Part shown: in pieces, positions 49,383-59,589 of the stretch
How the letters are laid out: each line of letters opens with the position of its first letter
How positions within the stretch are numbered: position 1 is the stretch's first letter
DNA from: Linyphia triangularis
Taxonomy: Eukaryota; Arthropoda; Arachnida; Araneae; Linyphiidae
Reading direction: 5' to 3'
NCBI GenBank assembly: GCA_963978545.1
Contig: OZ021722.1
Location: 16,372,801-16,436,800, forward strand
Length of the DNA: 64,000 nt
Made by a program: the position numbers and the translations under genes
Notes under the pieces: model-generated
What the model was told of the DNA's origin: nothing
Seen by the model: only the letters and a program-made list of their open reading frames with translations
The model's database searches: none

Positions 49383-50011
49383 AAAAATTGTAAAAGAAAG
49401 GGGTTCATATTCTTTATATGTATATTTTTTATTAGTAAGCCTAAATATAACTAAATATAAAAGATTCGGGAATTTTTATAAAATTAAAATAGGTTTTTAA
49501 AAAGTTATAGATTTTTCTTTTTTTTTGGGGGGGGGGGGCGAACGCATCCTCATCTTCCCTCAAAACTCGCCCTGGATATATATGTATTCCTCACGTGGAT
49601 GTTACAGAGTTGAAAAAATAAATAAAAGTACAATTCCGTCAAGACCAACCTATGATCTGTATTGAATTCCAGACGTCAAATGTTCTTCATGAATACGGAC
49701 CACAACTTCACGCGCCAACTTGATTCGTTTTTTAACCCTTTGCTCTCGTAATTATGCTTTAGAAAGTAGAGCAAATAACTCGAAATTTTTTTTCATGTTC
49801 AATCGAGATGAATTTTTTTTTTTAATGGAAATGTGTTCTAATTTAACTAGAAGGTTTACCATCCTGAAATCAAAAATTTTAAAAATATAGCCCCTGAATA
49901 CACCCCTTGACCTAGGATGGGAATGTGGCCACATAATATTTTATTTTTCAACGTGTCAAAATAATTTATTGAAACTACTAAGAATACTTAAGTATATTAC
50001 ACTACACCGCA

Positions 50012-50636
50012 TTAACCCTTTGCATTCCGCTGTCCCCTCTCAGGGTTGGTTGTATTCAGATTATCTGGCGCCGTCAGCAACACGAGGGCTATAATACGCC
50101 GAAACATTTCGTCATTTAACAAACCAACATACATTTACAAACACCCATGCCTAACACGGGACTCGAACCCGCAACCTCGCGGTCTAGAAGCCAGCACGCT
50201 AACCACTATACCGTTTGGTCGGCGTCCCCTCTGAGGGGACATCGTAATCTTGCATATCACTCGGATGTGCCCTCTCAGGGGACATTAAAGTTTATTAGTG
50301 ATTACGGAGAATTAACTTTTCCGGCATAACTTTTTGAGAAATACATGTTTCCCTGAAGTTTCCTCTTGAAATGGCACAATAAATCAGATCAAAATATGGT
50401 AAAATTACCAAGATAAATATTGAAGGAAAAAAAAACATTTCAGCGGGATTTTGTGTCAAAAGAGAAAGTGAGAAGTGTTGGTTCACGACGGTCCGAGCAC
50501 TTTTCTGTGTCACTTGAAAGAAGCGATAAGGAGAGTTTATCGATGGTTGGGTTTGTTGAAATTTACTGAAGCAAGAGCAACACTAGGACTGAGCTGCTGG
50601 TTGCCGTCCAGAATGGTTCGGAGTGTAAAAGGTTAA
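50012..50636. mobile_element. TTAA-flanked MITE P2, carrying a SINE-A
   Basis: Element about 50,016-50,632 between TTAA at 50,012-50,015 and 50,633-50,636. Ends are CCCTTTGCATTCCGC and, reverse-complemented, CCTTTTACACTCCGAACC. Just inside the left end, ignoring the SINE, lies the palindrome GTCCCCTCTGAGGGGAC (50,224-50,240), then a second, TGCCCTCTCAGGGGACA, at 50,268-50,284, 44 bp further on. About 430 bp without the SINE; no transposase. Confidence 0.75.
50031..50236 (-). mobile_element. SINE-A copy 13 inside MITE P2
   Basis: Element about 50,045-50,223, complete. The target-site duplication GTCCCCTCT(C/G)AGG lies at 50,032-50,044 and 50,224-50,236. The insertion fell inside the palindrome of the MITE. 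Confidence 0.92.
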
Positions 50637-50784
50637 AAATCTAAGAAATGTAATAATATGAACAAACTATAAAAACAATATTTAGGGGCGGAACGTAATG
50701 TCGGCACCTCCACCAAAGCAAATCAACTTGGAAATACTTCGAACAGAAATGTTTTGGTTAAGTTATCACAGTTTGCCCAATACA

Positions 50785-50876
50785 GATGCGATGTCCCCTG
50801 TACTGGGACATACGAGCGCAATGGTAAAACGAGTGATGTCCCACATACGGGGACATACGAGTGAAAATGGTTAAAC
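50785..50876. repeat. Two palindromes 45 bp apart ending at TTAA
   Basis: TGTCCCCTGTACTGGGACA at 50,792-50,810 and TGTCCCACATACGGGGACA at 50,837-50,855 are each followed by 'tacgag.g' and an AATGGT(T)AAA end; the second unit ends in TTAA at 50,871-50,874. This resembles a doubled end of a P2-like MITE. A matching left end was not found. Confidence 0.6.
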
Positions 50877-51069
50877 TGCAACCAACTAACCTTCTTCGGA
50901 ATCAAACCCTGGTGTCCCGTTACAACCCCAGTAGTCACAGAACCTACCATCGACAGTTGATAAGGCACACATTTGAAAGAAGTGTCGTGGGCACTACGGT
51001 TATACTATCAGCAAAAAGTTATTCAGATTTATAATGATCGACCAGCCACAGATTGATTTTGATCTAGTA

Positions 51070-51294
51070 TTAACCTTTAACTGCTGTGGTTAGGTGGTTT
51101 GAGGTTTTTGGTGCAAGAGCAACACATGGTCTATATTGCGTCAAATAAATTGGTAAACATCAATTTAAAGTTTAAGAAACATAGTATCAGAAAAATTTAT
51201 ATAAAAGTCAAAGATGAGATATTTTAGGGGGTGGAAACATTCCACAAAAAATGACTTGTGGTCTGTCAGACCGCTTACAGCAGTTGAGGGTTAA
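51070..51294. mobile_element. TTAA-flanked MITE P3 copy 2
   Basis: Element 51,074-51,290 between TTAA at 51,070-51,073 and 51,291-51,294. Ends are CCTTTAACTGCTGTGG and, reverse-complemented, CCCTCAACTGCTGTAAGC. The right part carries the palindrome GGTCTGTCAGACC. Homologous to 39,560-39,760. piggyBac-like by its TTAA duplication; no transposase. Confidence 0.8.
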
Positions 51295-51390
51295 AGTGTT
51301 CCTTTCATCTGGTCGGAACTCTGGATTGCAAGGATTAGCTCTAGAAATACCACAGTTTTCCATGTAAATGTGGATACTATCTAAGAGGCC

Positions 51391-51607
51391 ATAACCGAAT
51401 TAATGAGGCCGACCAAACGGTATAGTGGTTAGCGTGCTAGCTTCTAGACCGCAAGGTTGCGGGTTCGAGTCCCGTGTTAGGCATGGGTGTTTGTAAATGT
51501 ATGTTGGCTTGTCTAATGACGAATGTTTCGGCGCATTATAGCCCTCGTGTTGCTGACCGCGCCAGATAATCTGAATACAACCAACCAACCATGACCGAAT
51601 TAATGAG
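51391..51607 (+). mobile_element. SINE-A copy 14, best full-length reference (17-bp TSD)
   Basis: Element 51,408-51,590 (183 bp). From left to right: a tRNA-like head opening GCCGACC with 3' partner near TTAGGCA, box A 'tatagtggttagcgtg', box B GGTTCGAGTCC, a body with 'gtatgttggcttgtctaatg' and 'tttcggcgcattatagccct', and a tail (AACC)n. The target-site duplication ATAACCGAATTAATGAG / ATGACCGAATTAATGAG (one mismatch) is at 51,391-51,407 and 51,591-51,607. The anticodon cannot be folded with confidence, so the parent tRNA is unknown. RNA polymerase III transcription is expected from the boxes. Confidence 0.95.
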
Positions 51608-51803
51608 CTATTCGTGGTTTCACCTTAATATGACGTGTACTGAGACATGCATGAGTTAATCATTGAGACAAGCATATGACTACTGACCAGATTAACTAAT
51701 AGGGAGTTTCATAATTGAATAATTAATAGTTAGCTTTATTAGAAAGCGTGTTTTTTTGTGTCGCATCATCCTTACCAGAATCTTCAGAATTAGCTATTTT
51801 TCA

Positions 51804-51990
51804 TATTCAGGTTGGTTGGTTGTTTTCAGATCATCTGGCGCCGTCAGCAACACGAGGGCTATAATGCGCCGAAACATTCGTCATTAGACAAGCCAACATA
51901 CATTTACAAACACCCATGCCTAACACGGGACTCGAACCCGCAACCTCGCGGTCTAGAAGCCATCACGCTAATTTTTTTTTTTTTTTTTAT
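51804..51990 (-). mobile_element. SINE-A copy 15, head cut short next to a T-run
   Basis: Element about 51,810-51,971. The copy stops within the box A region at 'catcacgctaa' and passes into a T-run. 'tattcag' on both sides (51,803-51,809 and about 51,988) is a short target-site duplication. Confidence 0.85.
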
Positions 51991-52189
51991 TCAGAGACAC
52001 GGTAATGTTTTGTGCCAAGTAATACGGCCTGTACTAAGGCATACACATGACTTAAATTTGAGACATACATGTGACTATTGGCAGGAACAATTGGAGAGTT
52101 TTGTACACTTAACTAAAAAAAAAAAAAAATTATAGTTCACAACTAAAATAATTAATAGTTTAAAAAACTAAAAAACACGATTTAATAGA

Positions 52190-52462
52190 AAGGGAATTAA
52201 AAAGTAGAAAATAATTTTAAATAAGTTTGAAATAAGAATAGAGTGATTAACGAGAAATATTTATTTTATCGTAAAAAAGCGTGGGGTGCTTTTTAAGATA
52301 TTTTCATAATGGCTCTACTTTTACCAATATCTGTCATTAAATGTTTACAACAATGACATCAAGCACCCCACACTTTTTTACAATAAAGTAAATATTTCTT
52401 GTTAATCATTCTAATTCTTATTTCAAACTTAATTTTAATAATTTTAAAGTAATTAAAATAAT
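52190..52462. repeat. Long inverted repeat, foldback MITE-like
   Basis: Left arm about 52,190-52,291 and right arm about 52,362-52,462 are inverse copies of about 100 bp ('aagtttgaaataagaat', 'gagaaatattta.ttta', 'gtaaaaaagcgtggggtgct'), with a loop of about 70 bp. No coding content; a terminal duplication could not be fixed because the outer arms grade into AT-rich DNA. Confidence 0.8.
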
Positions 52463-52470
52463 TTTGAAGG

Positions 52471-53160
52471 CAATATCAAATATAAATTAATATTTTATCA
52501 AAATATTCTTAATTGACTGATGGATTTTAGCTTTCCAACTGTAATTCATCTAGTTTTTCATTTCATTTTATTAATGAAGTAAATATTGAAAAGGAAAGGA
52601 AGGGTCTTTCAAACATAGAGGAACTTCTCCCCATTTTCATCTCGAGAAGGGGAGGGGGGGGGGGGGTGAACAACTCTCAGTCGACATGTGTAACAATTGC
52701 AATCTTTTTAATTCATTTTGAAAACGGATTTCGACGAGGTACAGTATCAGCTTATTGCAAGCACCTCCTCAATTTTGAAAGTCACGCGTTTGGGCTAAAT
52801 GTTATGCATCTAAAACACGAATCAGCTGATAAGCGTTCAATTAAGAGCTTCAGTTAGATCAGTTAGTGTGCCGTTCTAAGTCAAATGTATCTTATTCAAA
52901 ACTCGATCCCTCGTGGAAAAATTTTCTGTATGAAAATTCTAAAAAAAAATTATGTAAATAATCTGTTTAAAATTTGTTGTAGGATAACCTGCTTGAAAAT
53001 TTGTATCAATAATATGTTTGAAAAATGTTTTATAATCTATATTGAAAAAGTGTTTAGCAATCTGTTAGTATGTGCAAATAATTTAAAAATCCAAATAAAT
53101 GCATAATAATAATAATAAAAATATTAAAAAAAAAAAAAAAGTTTAATTTTTTTTTTCCTT
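52471..53160. other. Unassigned stretch with G-run
   Basis: A 13-bp G-run lies at 52,654-52,666. The frames at 52,666-52,857 and 52,885-53,106 show no recognised domain. Confidence 0.4.
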
Positions 53161-53214
53161 TTCAATTTTTGAGATTTACTATTGATATTGCAATAGGTAC
53201 AGTACCAAAAAAAA

Positions 53215-53440
53215 AAAAAAAACTGAACGATGGCTATATCTTCGGTTCTAATTATCGTAGAATCTTACGGTTTGCACCAAAATGTTTTGCATACGATTTT
53301 CTTTATATCTGATGCAATTTCTTTTTCTTGAGGGACCGTTTACTAAGTAAAAGTAACGCTATCTTCGAAAATTTCAATACGAACCCTTATTTTTTATCAT
53401 TTCATTCGATTCAGAATACATCATTTACTCTATTTACCAA
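53215..53440 (-). repeat. Repeat family R2 copy 2
   Basis: Inverse of 44,020-44,243, with high similarity over about 220 bp. It begins just after an A-run; the G-run seen at the other copy is absent here. Confidence 0.72.
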
Positions 53441-54860
53441 ATTCCAATGCAATATGTTGAAAAACACGTTACTTATGAGCGAAAATGTTTCGACCATTTT
53501 TTTACCGATCTTCAGGGAGAATTTCCATAAAAAGAAAGGTATTTTTAAGGTTCTACTTCACAGAGGGAGAAATCGAACGGTCAGTGAGGCGTTTCACGAC
53601 GTTATAAAATGCAAATATTCTAAAATTGCATAGAAACTACTTGGATTTATAGTGACATGTTTAAGATTAATACAAAAATAGCAAGTAAACGCAAAAGTAA
53701 CAATTTATTTACAACGTTAAAGATATGCATTCTTCACACGAAATAAATAAAATATCGAAAACTGTAATTGCAGAAGTATAACTGATAATTAGAAAATTAA
53801 TAAATATAAAATACAGGCATTAGTAAACAGTATTCAGCAAAGAGTGATTATTTTACAGAAACATTTCACTGTAAACACAAATGTAACTTGATCGTTGAAA
53901 TTATTTATAAAATGAAAAAATCACCTGATTCAGTAAAATTTTTAAAGGATAACTTATTGAAATTGCTTAAAAAATGTTGTTTTAAATAAATGTAATTTAA
54001 GGAAGTAAATTTTTTTAAAAAAAGGACACTGTTGAAAGGACACAAAACATATGTCCCACGATTCCAAACGCGTTTAGACAGATTAAAAATATACATACAA
54101 AAAATAAAACTGCTTTGTTTGTATAAAATAATATATATATATATATTTTTTTTGTAATCTCAAGAAATTATGTCCCGATTCACCCCGCTGTTCCTATTCA
54201 CCCTATTTTACGATAATTGAACGTTGTGCGATTTTCCAGACCTCTAGTTTACATTGAATTAATCTTTGATAGTTTTCAAAAGTCGTCTACTATACGGTCC
54301 CTTAAAGTGAGTGTTTTTTACATTTTCGCTAAAAAATCGAGAACTAAAAGTCAAAATGGAAAGAAAAAAATTGTGGTGGGGTTTCAGACCATGGTGAATC
54401 TAATGAAAGCAAAAAAAATTTGTTTCTATTAAAAAAAAAATTAAAATTGTTTTATTAATTAAGAATTTATTATTAAAAAAGAAATTGATGCAAAAGTTGA
54501 TTGCTATTTATGTTTGACTATTTACAAACTACCTTTTGAAAAAAAATTACTGAAATATATCAAATATTTAAGTATTTATGGCCAAAAAAACAACTTTTTT
54601 ATTTAACATTAATTTATTATTTTCGTTTTATCATTTAAATTACAAACCATTCATTACAAAATTACGAATTTTTGTATTTCGCATTCTTATTTAATGCTGA
54701 ATCCAAATATGGAATAATATTATGAGGTTGCTATTGAACTTTTTAAAGTTTGGTTCTGTTTTAATATGTAGATGACACCTCATGATAAAAAAAACTACAT
54801 GCAATTATTAAAAACCTTCCACGATTTACAACGGTACCTTTTGTTTGTTATTTCAACAAT
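53441..54860. other. Unassigned AT-rich stretch
   Basis: A piece near 54,222-54,252 ('cgttgtgcgattttccaga', 'cctctag') resembles the 3' end of family R1. An (AT)n tract lies near 54,130. No gene is recognised. Confidence 0.4.
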
Positions 54861-54864
54861 TGTA

Positions 54865-55010
54865 ACAAAAGATATATCCATCGTTCTGATTTTTTTTGGG
54901 GTACTGTACAAATATGATTAATTATACTATGTCCAAAATGTCCAATGAAAAATTGGAATTTCAAGTCCGAGGTCTGGCAACGCTAGGGAAGAAGAAGGGG
55001 GGGGGGGGGC
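54865..55010. repeat. R2-like end and G-run
   Basis: The stretch 'gatatatccatcgttctga' followed by T8G4 resembles the end of R2 copy 1. A 13-bp G-run follows at 54,997-55,009. Confidence 0.5.
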
Positions 55011-55555
55011 AAGAAAAACTTGGCGAACTGCTTCGAATCCTCTCAACACATCTTTTCTTTCAAAAAAAAACACCCATTCGGTAAGCAAAACAGTCACTGA
55101 TGTGAGAGTCGGGTCTGGCAGGTGGCAGTTTTATGAGCAGTGAACTAATGGATGTTTCGCGCATATTTTCTGATGAGGAAAACAAAGTAATCTACATTTC
55201 AATCCTGACTTCTTTGATCTTTTGGGGGTGAATGTCGGCGCAAAGCAGGGATTTATTAAGATGGATAGGAAAGAGCTGTAACCGGTTGACAGGTTAAACT
55301 AGGGGTGGAATAAGGGAACGTAGGTTTGAAGGGGGTGTTTAACGACGGTTTTTGCAAGAAAACTGCCCAATAAAAATTTTAGTTTTTTTTCTATGCTAAT
55401 AAATTGTGATTGTAGTGTTTCACTCAAGTGTTTTATTAAAAATCATAAAAATAATTTTCCAAAAAAATCTGAAAACTCAAAGTACACCTTAATAAATGAT
55501 CTAAATAAACGAGGTAAAAGTTAGAAACAATGACTGTTTACCCATTTCAAAGACT

Positions 55556-55773
55556 TCTGCAATAGGTTAGCCGACCAAACGGTATAGTGGTTAGCGTGCT
55601 AGCTTCTAGACCGCGAGGTTGTGGGTTCCGAGTCCCGTGTTAGGCATGGGTGTTTGTAAATGTATGTTGGCTTGTCAAATGACGAACGTTTCGGCGCATT
55701 ATAGCCCTCGTGTTGCTGACTGCGCCAAATAATCTGAAAACAACCAACCAACCAAACAATCTGCAATAGGTTA
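55556..55773 (+). mobile_element. SINE-A copy 16 with 14-bp TSD
   Basis: Element 55,570-55,753 plus a few tail bases. TCTGCAATAGGTTA lies at 55,556-55,569 and again at 55,760-55,773. Head, body and tail are complete. Confidence 0.93.
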
Positions 55774-55789
55774 ATGCGAAATTGATTTA

Positions 55790-57392
55790 TCTATAATAAT
55801 AAAACAAGCTGTGTGTCTATCTGTCTGTCTGTCTGTGGATCTATAGAAACCTACTTAAAATTAGAGTAGAGCTCTGAAATTTTCAGCATAAGTAGTTTTA
55901 ACCTTCTAATTTTATGCATCACAAACAGAATTTTAAAATTTTAATTAGTTCTTTTATAATTAATTTTTTTAATTAATTAATAAATACGTTACAAAACGAT
56001 ATCTAATAGGGCTATAGGTCTGAAATTTTCAACATTAAGTAGTTTTGGCCTTTTAATCTGACTTTTAAAGAACAGAATTTAAAAATTTTATTTCGTTCTT
56101 TTTTAATTAATTTTTTTAATTAATTAATAAACATTTTATAAAACGATTACTAATAGGGCTACAGTTCTGAGATTTTCAACATAAGTAATTTTGGCCTTCT
56201 GATTGTATACATCACAAACAGAATGTTAAAATTATAGTTAGTTCTTTTTTAATTAATTTTTTTAATTAATTAATAAATATGTTACAAAACAATATCTAAT
56301 AGGGCTACAGCTCTGAAATTTTCAACATAAGTAGTTTTGGCCTTTTAATTAGGCTTTTAAAAAACAGAATTTTAAATTTTTATTTTGTTCTTTTTTAATT
56401 AATTTTTTTAGTTAATTAATAAACATTTTACAAAACGACTACTAATTAGGCTACAGCTCTGAAATTTTCAACATAAGTAGTTTTAGCCTTCTAATTAGAC
56501 TTTTGAAAAACAAAATTTTAAATTTTTATTTAGTTTCTTTTTAATTAATTTTTAGAATTAATTAATATTCTACAAAACGATTTCTAATAAGGCTACAGCT
56601 CTAAAATTTTCAACATAAGTAGTTTCGGGCTTCAAATTGGACTTTAGAAAAATAGAATTTTAAATTTTAGTTTAGTTCGTTATTAATTAATTTTTTTAAT
56701 TAATTACTATATATATTACAAAACGTTTTCAAAAATGGCTACAGCTTTGAAATTTTCAACATATATAGTTGTGGCCTTCTAATTAGATTTTTAAAAAACA
56801 GAATTTAACTTTTTTTTTTTTTTTTTTTAATTATTTAACAAATATTTTACAAAACGATTTGTAATTGGGCTACATTTCTGAAATTTTAAACACAAGTTGT
56901 TTTGGCCTTCTAATTGGACTGACAAAAAGAATATTAAAATTTTAATTTGTTTTTCAATTAATTATTTCACAAAAAGCGACTTCGAATAGGCCTAGATCTC
57001 TGAAAGTTTAGCCTCTAATTTTGCTTTTCCACAAATACGTTTGAAAATAACATTGAGGGGGTGTTGTACTATTGTATTATTTTTTTGTACAAGGAAGAAG
57101 CTTCCAATATTAAGTCTTTACGTAGCAATTAGATTTAAGTGAGTGAAGCGAGCTTAAGCTTACGCAGCAATGAACCTTTCAGAGAGCGAAACGAGCCTAT
57201 GCTTGCATAGCAATGAACCTTTTAAGGAGTGAAATAAGCCTGTGTTTATGTGTACATGAACCTTCCTGCGAGCGAAGCGCCAAAAACTGGGTCTTATACA
57301 CGAATGACAGATTTCCGCAACGCGAGGTCTCACAGCTAGCTAAAATATTGCACATGTTAAAATTTTGTAGCGAAGCACGGGTATTTAGCTAG
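55790..57392 (+). mobile_element. Non-autonomous Helitron with internal tandem array
   Basis: It begins TC at 55,790 after an A, runs through 'taataaaacaagctgtgtgt' and a (CTGT)n stretch, and ends 'gcgaagcacgggtatttag' then CTAG at 57,389-57,392, followed by T. A|TC...CTAG|T with no target duplication fits Helitron insertion between A and T. Palindrome-like 'gagcgaa.cgagc' words recur near 57,150-57,270; the terminal hairpin is weak. No helicase or Rep gene is present. Confidence 0.75.
55865..57005. repeat. Minisatellite, ~146-bp unit, eight to nine copies
   Basis: The phrase 'ctgaaattttcaacataagt' or a variant recurs near 55,872, 56,018, 56,165, 56,312, 56,457, 56,599, 56,745, 56,876 and 56,998, so the period is 142-147 bp with shorter last units. 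Each unit also holds 'gttacaaaacga', 'aatagggctac' and a palindromic 'ttaatttttttaattaatta' block. Confidence 0.9.
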
Positions 57393-57405
57393 TCTATTAT
57401 AATTC

Positions 57406-57760
57406 ATTTGGTTTATGAACTCAACGACCTCTTCTTATGCACAATAACGACTATTCAGGCCAGGATATACAGTTTAACGTAGATTCCGAATCACAAGGAG
57501 CCGACCAAACGGTATAGTGGTTAGCGTGCTAGCTTCTAGACCATGAGGTTGCGGGTTCGAGTCCCGTATTAGGCATGGGTGTTTGTAAATGTATGTTGGA
57601 TTGTCAAATGACGAACGTTTCGGCGCATTATAGCCCTCGTGTTGCTGACGGCGCCAGATAATCTGAAAACAACCAACCAACCGAACCACGAGGAACGTCC
57701 ATGCCTAGCCCAGGATTCGAACCAGGCACCTGTGGCATGTCAGGCCAGAGCGCTACTACC
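57406..57760 (-). mobile_element. SINE-B copy 7, split by SINE-A
   Basis: Minus-strand SINE-B in two parts (57,406-57,499 and 57,683-57,760). The left part is the 3' body; the right part is the tRNA-like head (box B variant 'ggttcgaatcc' on the minus strand, followed by 'gcgctac'). Confidence 0.82.
57486..57694 (+). mobile_element. SINE-A copy 17 inserted in SINE-B
   Basis: Element 57,500-57,682, complete. Flanked by CCGAATCACAAGGA and CCGAACCACGAGGA (two mismatches), the target-site duplication. The insertion point in SINE-B is the same as at 41,323/41,324. Confidence 0.92.
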
Positions 57761-58150
57761 CTCCCCCCCTCCTAATTACAACGAGTTAAATGTCAATTTA
57801 CATGTGTGTCTTATACTTTGATGGTGTTTGCAGAAGTTAGTTTGTAGGATATTTAAAAAACTTCATTTGTTTTCTGTGAGCTTTTCCAGTTAAGTATAAG
57901 GTTACGAATATGGAGCCTGGTTGGTTGCTTAATACTTGCAGATTACGTAGATGATCTGGTAGGAGGGCTTAAGTGTCCACTTCTTAGTAGATACATTGAA
58001 TGAAACTGTTTAAACCATGTATTTTCCTTTTGAATCATCCTGGTAGTAAACAAAAATGTAATCTTTCAACAAGTGGATAGAGTCTGCACTTTGCCCAAAA
58101 ATTCTTACTATTAGATTGGCTTTGTATAATGCTCTCACTGATGATTACAA
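57761..58150. other. Unassigned stretch
   Basis: No feature recognised. Confidence 0.4.
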
Positions 58151-58335
58151 TGAGCATATTTCAAGGCTCATCCCAAAAATTTTCAAGGACCCCTCTTGCA
58201 ACCAATTAATTACCACCACATTTTCCAAAGTATACCCCTACCAACTTGAACTAATTTGACAAATTACGAAAATTTATGAAATTAAAAAATATCTAATCAT
58301 CATGTAAAAATTAGATTATGTACTTTGAAAATAGG

Positions 58336-58371
<36 letters not shown>

Positions 58372-59589
58372 GCGAGAAAAAAGAAAAAAATTTTAACAAG
58401 TGATACATAAATATGAAGGTCTAAACCTTAGCAGATAAAAGTAAAAAGAATGAACTAAGGCATGCAGATTAATAGTTTACTTTAAGCACAACTGCTTGTC
58501 GCAAACATTTCTGTTGTTAAGAATTAAGGGAGGGAGGTTCTGCATGTAACTGACATGGCCAAAGCAAAAAAACTTCAATTTTTCCCAGTTGCACAAGTTC
58601 ATTAATTTTAAACTATTATATAAAAAATTGCTTTAACTTTTAAACTATTATCCATTATAGCTAAAATGTAAAATTGTTTTTCAAGCTAAAATAAACAATT
58701 TAACATACAATAACAGTTAAAATTACAATTAAAAAAAAAAAAGAAGAAACAGTAAAATTGGGACTACGTTCTTACACAAAATTAAATCGAAAAGTAATTC
58801 TGTATCGATTCAAACCAAACGGCGAAACCGATCTTCATACAGATACTAATCATGGAAAATAGCGGCTATTACATCAGGGGAAATAAATTACATCAAAAGG
58901 GCATCCCAAATCTCGGCAATAGCTACTACTGAAACGGCTTAAACCAAGTTGAAAATTATCATTACTCCGGCGATAGGGGGAAAACATAGACAAAAATGTT
59001 GGTCAATACATTAAGGCAAAATATTGTTGAAATGGCGTCTATAGGATTGCAACCAAATAAATTTCTCCAACGCGATTTATGGTCAAAAGGCCTTAATTTT
59101 CTGAACAATGCAGAGGAATTTTCCGACCAAAAGTAATTTGGTAGACAATACGTCCCAAGAGGTACTAAATGAGAAAAGAAAGAATCCCCTCTTTAACTTT
59201 CACATGAGTTTGGAAAACGGCACGTTTTAAAATATGCTATTTGAAAAGTTTTTTTTTCATTCACCAATATAATACGAGTCGTGACATATTGCAAGCGGTT
59301 TACAAATAAGTGCAAACTAGCAAAGGTTGACCTAAAGATTGAAAGGTTTTCAAGACCCAGAAAATAAAGAGCGCGAAAATCTCTGTCCTTAACTGTCTTC
59401 AAAACTTTGATTTCAAGGAAGAGATCGATTGTGTAAAAAATAGGTGCAAACTTACCAAAAAGAAGTAAATTAGTTCCATTGACTCCTTTTTTGGATGCTA
59501 TTGTTATTCTTTCTGAGCATTCAATAGAATTTCTACTAATTTAACATTTCGCATCTACATGCAGGAACTACTTTCAAACAGTCTGAAAC

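Noticed and set aside
51408..51485. Possible functional tRNA gene
   Set aside because: The head has box A and box B and partial acceptor pairing, but the anticodon stem does not fold and the sequence continues into a SINE body with target-site duplications.
55865..57005. CRISPR-like regular array
   Set aside because: Units of ~146 bp are contiguous with no unique spacers, in a eukaryotic Helitron context; it is a minisatellite.
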